The notes under the pieces: model-generated
Seen by the model: the letters and a program-made list of their open reading frames with translations, nothing else
Told to the model about the DNA's origin: nothing
Databases searched by the model: none
Source of the DNA: H111-94 sp034436045
Lineage (GTDB): Bacteria > Chloroflexota > Ktedonobacteria > Ktedonobacterales > Ktedonobacteraceae
DNA: 5,615 nucleotides
Direction: 5' to 3'
Assembly (NCBI GenBank): GCA_034436045.1
Contig: DAOTVZ010000281.1
Coordinates: 1 to 5,615 of the forward strand
Position numbers and translations under genes: made by a program
Shown here: positions 1-5,615 of the stretch, one piece after another
Layout: every line of letters begins with the position of its first letter
Numbering within the stretch: position 1 is the stretch's first letter

Positions 1-2733
1 GGAACCGGCACAGCGGCGCAGTTCGGCGCGGGCGGCGGCAGGACTGATGGGCTGCTTGTAGACGCGCGGCGAGATCATGGCATCATAGGAGTCGATGACG
101 GTCAGGATACGCGCAGCAAGCGGGATATCTTCGCCCTTCATACCGGTGGGATAGCCCCTACCATCCCAGCGCTCGTGGTGCGCGACCACGATCCTGGCCA
201 GCGCTGCGAAAATGCCACCGGCCTGCATCAGTATCTCGCGGCCAATCTCTGGATGGCGACGCATGACCGTCCACTCTTCCGCCGTGAGCGGCCCCGGCTT
301 GTGCAGGATGGCATCGGGAATGCCGATCTTGCCAATATCATGCAGTAGCGCCCCCAGGCATACCAGGTTAACCTCGTCGTCGGACAGGTTGAGCAGGCGC
401 GCCGTTGCCTCGGCTAGACGCACCATTCTATGCGCATGTTCATTCGTGTCCCTGTCATGGGCGGAGGCCGCCGCCGTCAGCGCATGAACCGTACCAACTT
501 CGGCAGGATGAATGTCTGTAGTAGTCGGTGACATCTCCTCTGTACAAGGGACATCTATATCGGCGACACGCACCTGGTTCCGTCCGTTGCGTTTCGCCTG
601 ATACATGGCATTATCTGCGTGACTGATCAAATCCTCGCGCGTCACACCATGCAGACCATACACCGCGACGCCGATACTGGCAGTGACCTGTATCTCGATA
701 TATGCTTCGCCATCATCGCCTCGCCAGATGCAAGGCGATTGCGCAATACTTTGTCGCAGACGCTCCGCCGCCTGACTCGCACCGAGGACATCGGTATCAA
801 CCAGAATCACCGCAAACTCTTCGCCGCCATAGCGACCAACAAAATCTTCGGACCGCGTGGCATTACGCAGTCGAACAGCGATCTCGCGCAGAATCGCATC
901 GCCAGCACGATGGCCCCAGGTATCGTTGATCTGCTTGAAGTGGTCGAGATCAACAAAAAGGACGGCACAACGTCCCTGTACCTCTTCCCCCTGCTGCGCT
1001 TGCCGCGCTAACTCCTCGTCGAGTCTGGTCATGATCGCACGGTGATTGGGCAATCCAGTGACAGGGTCGGTGACAGCCGCCAGGGCCTGCTCTCGGTAGA
1101 GCTTATCTACTTCGTTCAGCAGTTCGCGCTGTTGCAATACCAGAATCTCCTGTTCCGCATATGCTTCCTGGAGTTGCTTGCGCAACTCGATTTCGCGACG
1201 ATTAATGCGGCGCTGCCAGTTCAGTAGCGCGTAGACGCGCGGTACTTCACTACCAAACCAGCCAGCCGCCAGGGAAAGTAGCGTGATACCTGCAATCAGA
1301 ATACTCCAGGGGCCATTAGGGATCAGCGATGGCACCCAGGAGATAAACAGCGTATCCCAGAGACCTATCAGCGCGGCAAGGCAACCGACAAGCGCCATAC
1401 CCCACAGTAAAAGATATGATGCTTTAGTGGGTCGCGTCGTTTTCTGTCGCCATATCGCCATAAGAGGCAGCAGCAGTAGCACTATACTGTAGACTATCCA
1501 TATCATGGAAGCAACCGCTTGCAGGATATTATATCCCTCGATGACCAGATTGACCTGGCTCACCAGGCGGGTAAAAAAATCTGGAATTGCGACTATTGTA
1601 ATCAGCGTGATAAAGAAAACAATACAGCTTTGCGTGAGAATACTCAGCACCGGCACACCAATACGGTTAGTGCATAGCAGCATTGCCGGGAGACGATGAT
1701 CTTTCGCAATGACGACCATACGTCGTGAAAACATAATGATATAGAGAATAGTGATAGAGATATAGCCCAGGAACGGGATGCTTATGCCCAGCATCGCCCA
1801 TTGCGGCCCAAACGCAGATTGCAGGATCAACAAGTACGCTAGCGGCTGACCCGCCTGACTAGCTGGCACGACGACCATGATACCAAAAGTGCTGGCAACA
1901 TACACGAGCAACGTGATGACGGTGGCCCACCAGACGGCATCACCAGAACGTTTGATCGCCTCCGTTCCGCCTGCTATTTCGCCGCTCATCACAAAAGGCA
2001 TACTCACACCAAGCAGCGCCAGCACGACAATTCCATACACGCCCGCGTTATTAAAAGAGGGAAGCCAGGCATGGATATCGTTGAACGCGATAGCCGCACG
2101 ATGCCCGCTCGCCAGCCACCAGAGAGCGATGGCTCCCTGGAGCAGCATACTGCCCAGATAGAAGACGGTGACGAAGAGCAAGCCGCGCTTCAGCCAGCGT
2201 AGGGGCAGGCAGGCCAGGGCGGTACAGAGACCCAGGATTATACTCAGAATCAGCAAGCCAGCGAGTGAGGTCATTGCTAAGTTCGGTATCACCACCTGTA
2301 AAAACTGCACACCGCCCTCAATAGCAGCAACGGTAGAGAGCGTGCCACAGAGCCAGGCACAAAAGCTGACCATAAACGCCCATTGAGAACCTGCTATCCG
2401 CGTCACCAGCGCATACATGCCGTTGGGGCCAGGGAAACGCTTGATTAGCCAGCGTGTTGCATACGCCGTCGGCACCAGAAACGTGAGTGTGCCTAGCAAC
2501 CAGTAGACAAAGGCCGCAGGCCCGCCAAATTGCACTCCAACAGTGTTCGAGATAAAGACGACCGTCAGCAAGATAAACACGCCCATATCAAAAGGCGTCA
2601 GCACAGCAGGCAACGAACGCGCCTGCTTCCTTTCGGCTTGAGTCGTTATCCCATCTTGCTCCGCTTCACAGCCCGCAGCGCCCGTGCCACTTATCCTTTG
2701 AGATAACGATTGTGGTCTAAGAGAAGAGGTCAT
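1..2733 (-). CDS. APC-family amino-acid permease fused to GGDEF diguanylate cyclase and HD-GYP phosphodiesterase (3' end beyond window)
   Basis: I translated the minus strand by hand: 911 codons run without a stop from ATG 2733 to base 1. Residues 1-45 are polar. About 12 hydrophobic segments follow (roughly 47-68, 73-94, 113-140, 152-174, 184-208, 231-250, 265-290, 311-335, 364-386, 402-427, 437-459, 473-492). APC-like features include FPGPNGMYALV near 100-110, an SGEIAGGTEAIKR segment near 250-262 and FSRRMVVIAKDHRLP near 335-349. Residues 505-550 form a charged coiled coil. The GGDEF domain (about 552-725) has DPVTGLPN, metal Asp595, RYGGEEF at 634-640 and an RSED inhibitory I-site at 627-630. 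The HD-GYP domain (about 745-911) has HDIGK at 798-802, His827, HHERWDGRGYP at 852-862 and Asp881, so its ligands look intact; only its last residues are missing. An even helix count with a cytosolic N-terminus puts both enzyme domains in the cytoplasm. Inferred role: solute-responsive cyclic-di-GMP turnover. The transported or sensed solute cannot be told from sequence. Confidence 0.93.
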   Translation of the reverse strand, partial: MTSSLRPQSLSQRISGTGAAGCEAEQDGITTQAERKQARSLPAVLTPFDMGVFILLTVVFISNTVGVQFGGPAAFVYWLLGTLTFLVPTAYATRWLIKRFPGPNGMYALVTRIAGSQWAFMVSFCAWLCGTLSTVAAIEGGVQFLQVVIPNLAMTSLAGLLILSIILGLCTALACLPLRWLKRGLLFVTVFYLGSMLLQGAIALWWLASGHRAAIAFNDIHAWLPSFNNAGVYGIVVLALLGVSMPFVMSGEIAGGTEAIKRSGDAVWWATVITLLVYVASTFGIMVVVPASQAGQPLAYLLILQSAFGPQWAMLGISIPFLGYISITILYIIMFSRRMVVIAKDHRLPAMLLCTNRIGVPVLSILTQSCIVFFITLITIVAIPDFFTRLVSQVNLVIEGYNILQAVASMIWIVYSIVLLLLPLMAIWRQKTTRPTKASYLLLWGMALVGCLAALIGLWDTLFISWVPSLIPNGPWSILIAGITLLSLAAGWFGSEVPRVYALLNWQRRINRREIELRKQLQEAYAEQEILVLQQRELLNEVDKLYREQALAAVTDPVTGLPNHRAIMTRLDEELARQAQQGEEVQGRCAVLFVDLDHFKQINDTWGHRAGDAILREIAVRLRNATRSEDFVGRYGGEEFAVILVDTDVLGASQAAERLRQSIAQSPCIWRGDDGEAYIEIQVTASIGVAVYGLHGVTREDLISHADNAMYQAKRNGRNQVRVADIDVPCTEEMSPTTTDIHPAEVGTVHALTAAASAHDRDTNEHAHRMVRLAEATARLLNLSDDEVNLVCLGALLHDIGKIGIPDAILHKPGPLTAEEWTVMRRHPEIGREILMQAGGIFAALARIVVAHHERWDGRGYPTGMKGEDIPLAARILTVIDSYDAMISPRVYKQPISPAAARAELRRCAGS

Positions 2734-2737
2734 AGTC

Positions 2738-2743
2738 CCTCCT
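2738..2743 (-). promoter_or_regulatory. Shine-Dalgarno site of the permease-GGDEF-HD-GYP gene
   Basis: Read on the minus strand this is AGGAGG, four bases before the ATG at 2733. The strong match fixes the start of the long fusion protein. It also shows that the polar 45-residue N-terminal tail is translated and that the permease belongs to the same protein as the signalling domains. Confidence 0.85.
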
Positions 2744-2749
2744 GATCTA

Positions 2750-2777
2750 TACTTTCTGCCAGGATTACCTACTTTCT
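2750..2777 (-). repeat. Two direct copies of AGAAAGTA, 20 bases apart, upstream of the minus-strand gene
   Basis: On the minus strand AGAAAGTA occurs at 2777-2770 and again at 2757-2750. The period is exactly 20 bases, close to two helical turns, and the nearer copy lies just upstream of the ribosome binding site. This spacing would suit a dimeric regulator on one DNA face, but two 8-base copies can arise by chance in an A-rich leader. I could not identify a convincing -35/-10 pair for this gene between 2734 and 2850. Confidence 0.35.
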
Positions 2778-2850
2778 CTTATCGGCACAATATCACGCAC
2801 CGCCAGGGCGAGCCAGCCCCGTTCGTGTGTTCGGCTCCCATATTTCCCTC

Positions 2851-2879
2851 TTGACTTTTAGCAAGCGGGCAGGTATAGT
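2851..2879 (+). promoter_or_regulatory. Sigma70-type promoter for the capsid operon
   Basis: A -35 box TTGACT (2851-2856) and a -10 box TATAGT (2874-2879) each match consensus at five of six positions and are separated by the optimal 17 bases. Transcription should start near 2886, about 80 bases before the ATG at 2965. This position also argues against the upstream GTG at 2827, which would lie before the promoter, as the start of the first plus-strand gene. Confidence 0.75.
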
Positions 2880-2883
2880 TGAT

Positions 2884-2918
2884 AGCAGAGATGATTTCAA
2901 ACCACTCATCTCGTTGCT
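2884..2918 (+). promoter_or_regulatory. Inverted repeat / hairpin at the predicted mRNA 5' end
   Basis: GAGATGA (2888-2894) and TCATCTC (2906-2912) form a perfect 7-bp inverted repeat around an 11-base loop. AGCA (2884-2887) can pair with TGCT (2915-2918) across a 2-base bulge, giving 11 pairs in all. It overlaps the predicted transcription start. It could be an RNA hairpin protecting the 5' end or a DNA operator for a repressor. It lacks a following T-run, so it does not look like a terminator. Confidence 0.5.
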
Positions 2919-2953
2919 TCTACTGTTCCTCGTATCCCAACTCCATCTTCAAC

Positions 2954-2958
2954 AGGAG
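2954..2958 (+). promoter_or_regulatory. Shine-Dalgarno site that fixes the start at 2965
   Basis: AGGAG lies six bases before the ATG at 2965. The same frame is open back to a GTG at 2827, but that codon has no purine-rich site before it and sits upstream of the promoter. The start at 2965 is therefore preferred, giving 192 rather than 238 residues. Confidence 0.8.
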
Positions 2959-2964
2959 CCACTC

Positions 2965-3543
2965 ATGCAAGATTTTTCCGCGATGGAGCGGGCAGGCGCT
3001 GAATCCTCAGAGACACTTGACCTGCTCGGTTCCAGCCCACAGCATCCCTTTCATGACCTCAATCTCGCGGGCAGTCAGGGCGTGCCCACACCGCGCCAGA
3101 TTGCCCAGGCACGCCTGCCGCAGGGCCATCCCACAGCAGATTACGGCAAACCGGCTCTGCGCGTCCCTGAATTGCAACGCACCGACCTGTCCACTCCTGG
3201 CCTGACCATTCACACCGTCACGAACGAAACTGCTTCGTTACCCCCCGACGACACCAGCGAGCGGCCTTACGCGCTCGACATTATCAATACCCCACCGGAG
3301 AGTCTCTTTAGCCAGCATGACACTTTGATACCGGATATGCAACCGGCGCTTGACCCGTTGCCAGCGATGGAGCGACCGGCTGAGATGGACGAGAACACGC
3401 GGGCACTGCTCGCATTGTCTCCACTCGCACAACTGGTGGCGGACAAGAGCTATCCGGCAGATCAGATGGATCAGCGCCGCTATAATGCGGCGCTGGCGCG
3501 TCATCTAACCCTGCTGCTCAGCGGCCTGCGCGACGAGGATTAA
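2965..3543 (+). CDS. Proline-rich, probably disordered protein of unknown function preceding the capsid gene
   Basis: This is a 192-residue protein that I do not recognise. It is rich in Pro (about 21 residues), Asp/Glu, Leu and Thr, and has no Cys or Trp. There is no signal peptide or membrane segment when the start at 2965 is used. Residues 1-140 look largely disordered. The C-terminal part, from about MDENTRALLALSPLAQL to LARHLTLLLSGLRDED, could form two amphipathic helices. The tetrapeptide AMER occurs twice, near residues 6-10 and 134-138. It is the first gene after the promoter and ends 5 bases before the protease-capsid gene, so the two are probably co-transcribed and translationally coupled. 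Its place suggests a role in capsid assembly, such as a scaffold, decoration or portal-associated factor, but this rests on position alone. The ORF is reasonably certain; its function is open. Confidence 0.75.
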   Translation: MQDFSAMERAGAESSETLDLLGSSPQHPFHDLNLAGSQGVPTPRQIAQARLPQGHPTADYGKPALRVPELQRTDLSTPGLTIHTVTNETASLPPDDTSERPYALDIINTPPESLFSQHDTLIPDMQPALDPLPAMERPAEMDENTRALLALSPLAQLVADKSYPADQMDQRRYNAALARHLTLLLSGLRDED

Positions 3544-3548
3544 CGCCG

Positions 3549-5615
3549 ATGGCACACGGCAAACGGCATCAGACGCAGCTTACGCTGCACGGCCAGATCA
3601 GCGAGGGACAGGCGACCACGCTGGCACAGACACAGGACATGGCAGATGCTGCCAGTGTGGGAAATGCTGGTCACGCGATACGAGTGACAATTATTCAGGG
3701 CGGCACCAGCAAGAACGGCTACACTTATGACGAGGCTGCGCTGCAAAGCATCGCGCAACTGGTTGAGGGAGCGCAGGCTTACGCCGACCATGCCGCCACA
3801 CCGAACCAGATGGCACGCAGCATCCGCGATGTCGTCGGCTTTTACCACGACGCACGCTATGTACCCGCGCAGGCGGGTCAACCGGCACGCGTCGAGGCAA
3901 CACTGCATATCCTGGAGAACGCCGCCTGGCTGTGGTCGCTCATTCAAGAGACGTGCTTGCTCGGTCGGCCCAACCTGGTCGGCCTCTCCATCGATATCCT
4001 GGCGCAGTGGCAGTTCAATGAGGCCACCAGGACCAGGGAAGTCACCCAGATTCTCGCCCTCAACTCGTGCGATATCGTCACCCGCCCCTCTGCCGGTGGC
4101 GCAATTCAGCACATTCTCCACTCATTCACACAAGGAGCTTCCCCAATGGAACCCATTACCCACGAACAAGAGCCAACAGAACCTGCGGCTCCTTCATCCC
4201 CAACTATTCCATCTCCCGCTACACCAACGCCAACAACGAACAGCAACGAGCAGCACATCACAGAGCAGGCACAATTTGAAACATTGCTGCACGAATTGCA
4301 ACGCGAACGTTCGCAATTGCTGCTCGAACGGCGTCTGCTGGAATCGTCGTTGCCGGAGCCGGTGCGCGCGGCCATTCGTCAGCGTTTTCAGGGCCGCGTG
4401 GTCGAGGCGGCAGAACTGGAACGCGAGATTAGCACGCAAAATGAGGTGCTGGCCGCCCTGGCCGCTCAGGGCTTGATTCGCGGTCACTCGTATGAGAAAC
4501 CCTCTGTCGGGCAAATGATTAGCGAGGCCGAGAAGGTGCAGGCGGCCTTTGATCGCATGTTTGATCTGGAGATCGACACCGCCCGCCTGGGCAACATTCG
4601 CGCCTTTGGCAGCATCCGCGAGGCTTATATGCGCGTGACCGGCGATGGCAGCGTGGGCAGCTTCTCTGATCGTTCGCTGCTCGGTAACATTCGCGTCTCC
4701 GAACACGCCCCCATCGGGCGTATCTCCGAGGCCGACACCACCACCGCTTCGTTCAGCTACCTGCTTGGCACCTCGATGAACAAACGCTTGCTTAAAGATT
4801 ATCAGGCGTGGCCAGCAGAGTGGCAAAAATTCTGCACCATCGTACCTATCCGTGATTTCAAACAGCAGAGCCGCGTGCGCTTAGGAGCGTTCAACTCGCT
4901 CTCCATCGTCGCCGAGGATACGGCCTACTCGACCATCAGCCTGACGGATAGCGCCGCCACCTACGTACCGCAAAAGCGCGGCAACCTTGTGACTGTTTCC
5001 CGCGAAACCATCGTGAATGACGATCTACAAGCCATCAAGCAGATTCCGACCAAGCTGGCGGTGGCGGCAGCCTATACGCTGGCCGAATTTGTCTACGGCT
5101 TCCTCGCCAACAATCCCACCATCTATGACGGTAACGCACTCTTTACTACCGGTGCGCCGCACAACAACCTGGGTGCGTCGGCGCTCTCGACCTCGGCAAT
5201 GCAGAACGGTGTCACGACCATGCGCGAGCAGACCAACTACGCGGGCAAGCGCATCGGCCTTCGTCCGCGCTTCCTGGTCGTGCCCGCCGAGTTAGAATGG
5301 ACGGCAATGGTCGTCACAAAATCCGCCGGTGTGCCGGGCAGCCCCAACAACGACATCAATCCTATGCTGGGCTACGTGACCCCCATCGTCTCACCGCAAC
5401 TGACCAACACCACACAATGGTTCCTGATCTGTGACCCACGCGAGGTCGATACCATCGAGATCGGCTTCGTCGGCGGCCAGGTCAATCCCGCCCTCTTCAT
5501 CCAGGATCAGCCACTCTTCGGCCTGAACTTCACGCAAGACGTTATCAGTTATAAGATCAGGCACGAATACGGCGGCGCAGTGGTCGATTATCGCGGCCTG
5601 TATCGCGGCATCTAA
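3549..5615 (+). CDS. Phage prohead protease - scaffold - major capsid protein fusion (Mu gpT-like)
   Basis: This complete gene encodes 688 residues. Residues about 42-192 resemble herpesvirus-assemblin-like phage prohead proteases. His81 in AYADH and Ser147 in VGLSID are the likely catalytic pair, and SCDIVTRPSAGG (173-184) matches the conserved final strand. Residues 200-235 are a Pro/Thr/Ser/Glu-rich linker. Residues 236-305 are charged and helical, like a capsid scaffold or delta domain. Residues about 395-688 resemble Mu-like gpT major head proteins: RGNLVTVSRETIVNDD (477-492), LANNPTIYDGNALF (519-532) and LRPRFLVVPAELEWTA (571-586). In most tailed phages the protease and capsid protein come from separate genes; here they are one frame. 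A GAGG at 3535-3538 precedes the ATG at 3549 by ten bases, a modest site probably helped by coupling to the gene ending at 3543; Met31 is an alternative start. The protein should self-assemble into a procapsid and be cleaved there. The cleavage site cannot be placed from sequence. Confidence 0.88.
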   Translation: MAHGKRHQTQLTLHGQISEGQATTLAQTQDMADAASVGNAGHAIRVTIIQGGTSKNGYTYDEAALQSIAQLVEGAQAYADHAATPNQMARSIRDVVGFYHDARYVPAQAGQPARVEATLHILENAAWLWSLIQETCLLGRPNLVGLSIDILAQWQFNEATRTREVTQILALNSCDIVTRPSAGGAIQHILHSFTQGASPMEPITHEQEPTEPAAPSSPTIPSPATPTPTTNSNEQHITEQAQFETLLHELQRERSQLLLERRLLESSLPEPVRAAIRQRFQGRVVEAAELEREISTQNEVLAALAAQGLIRGHSYEKPSVGQMISEAEKVQAAFDRMFDLEIDTARLGNIRAFGSIREAYMRVTGDGSVGSFSDRSLLGNIRVSEHAPIGRISEADTTTASFSYLLGTSMNKRLLKDYQAWPAEWQKFCTIVPIRDFKQQSRVRLGAFNSLSIVAEDTAYSTISLTDSAATYVPQKRGNLVTVSRETIVNDDLQAIKQIPTKLAVAAAYTLAEFVYGFLANNPTIYDGNALFTTGAPHNNLGASALSTSAMQNGVTTMREQTNYAGKRIGLRPRFLVVPAELEWTAMVVTKSAGVPGSPNNDINPMLGYVTPIVSPQLTNTTQWFLICDPREVDTIEIGFVGGQVNPALFIQDQPLFGLNFTQDVISYKIRHEYGGAVVDYRGLYRGI
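4132..4148 (+). promoter_or_regulatory. Internal in-frame ribosome binding site and ATG for a protease-free scaffold-capsid protein
   Basis: AAGGAG (4132-4137) lies eight bases before ATG 4146, which is codon 200 of the fusion and in frame. This is a better site than the one in front of the full-length start. The ATG falls exactly between the last protease strand and the Pro/Thr-rich linker. Starting here would give a 489-residue scaffold plus capsid protein ending at 5615. The residues encoded across it (TQGASP) look like a translated former intergenic leader. Nested in-frame starts in capsid protease genes are known from lambda C/Nu3. Confidence 0.7.

Noticed and set aside
212..2386. Many short plus-strand open frames (for example 619-1011 and 1877-2161)
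   Set aside because: They all lie opposite the 911-codon minus-strand frame, which has coherent APC, GGDEF and HD-GYP motifs. They show no recognisable domains and are antisense shadows.
2810..2837. GAGCC / GGCTC inverted repeat
   Set aside because: It has only five pairs around an 18-base loop, with no extension and no T-run. This is expected by chance.
2827..2964. N-terminal extension of the first plus-strand gene from GTG 2827, which would add a hydrophobic LISLLLLFLV segment resembling a signal anchor
   Set aside because: The GTG has no Shine-Dalgarno site and lies upstream of the predicted promoter, while ATG 2965 has a well-spaced AGGAG. The hydrophobic stretch is probably untranslated leader.
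2734..2964. Cyclic-di-GMP riboswitch, attachment site or tRNA in the intergenic region
   Set aside because: No riboswitch core motif, tRNA-like cloverleaf or recognisable att core was seen. The only structure is the short hairpin at 2884-2918.
3549..4145. Reading the protease as a separate gene that ends before 4146
   Set aside because: There is no stop codon in this frame between 3549 and 5613, so the sequence as given encodes a fusion; a sequencing error cannot be excluded but nothing visible supports one.
3727..4476. 249-codon plus-strand open frame in another register
   Set aside because: Its translation is an Arg/Pro/Cys/Trp-rich out-of-frame product overlapping the protease and scaffold coding sequence, without its own ribosome binding site. 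It is a shadow.
4194..4826. 210-codon minus-strand open frame
   Set aside because: It is antisense to the scaffold and capsid part of the fusion, whose translation is clearly gpT-like. The antisense product has no recognisable motif.

Overview
The window holds three protein-coding genes around one divergent regulatory region. To the left, a long gene on the minus strand runs from an ATG at 2733 off the left edge. To the right, two genes on the plus strand (2965-3543 and 3549-5615) are 5 bases apart and look like one transcription unit. The second of these ends with its stop codon on the last base of the window. No RNA gene, insertion sequence, CRISPR array or terminator was seen.

The left gene stays open for 911 codons and encodes an unusual fusion. 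It has a 12-helix amino-acid permease of the APC superfamily, a short charged coiled coil, a GGDEF diguanylate cyclase domain and an HD-GYP phosphodiesterase domain, the last cut a little short by the edge. Both cyclic-di-GMP domains keep their catalytic motifs. The natural reading is a membrane protein that couples detection or uptake of an amino-acid-like solute to making and breaking cyclic-di-GMP.

The right-hand genes are viral in character. The first encodes a 192-residue, proline-rich, probably disordered protein of no family I recognise. The second encodes a 688-residue protein that joins a prohead (capsid maturation) protease, a Pro/Thr-rich linker, a scaffold-like coiled coil and a Mu gpT-like (HK97-fold) major capsid protein. 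A very good Shine-Dalgarno and ATG at 4132-4148 lie in frame exactly at the protease-linker junction. The locus could therefore make both the full fusion and a protease-free scaffold-capsid protein.

A near-consensus sigma70-type promoter (2851-2879) followed by a hairpin at the predicted mRNA 5' end probably drives the plus-strand pair. No portal or terminase gene separates the host-type signalling gene from the capsid genes. The window may therefore straddle the edge of a prophage, a phage remnant or a domesticated capsid locus.

The organism is a bacterium with moderately GC-rich DNA and ordinary sigma70 and Shine-Dalgarno signals. The large multidomain signalling protein would suit Chloroflexota (for example Ktedonobacteria), but that is a tentative impression and not something the sequence proves.
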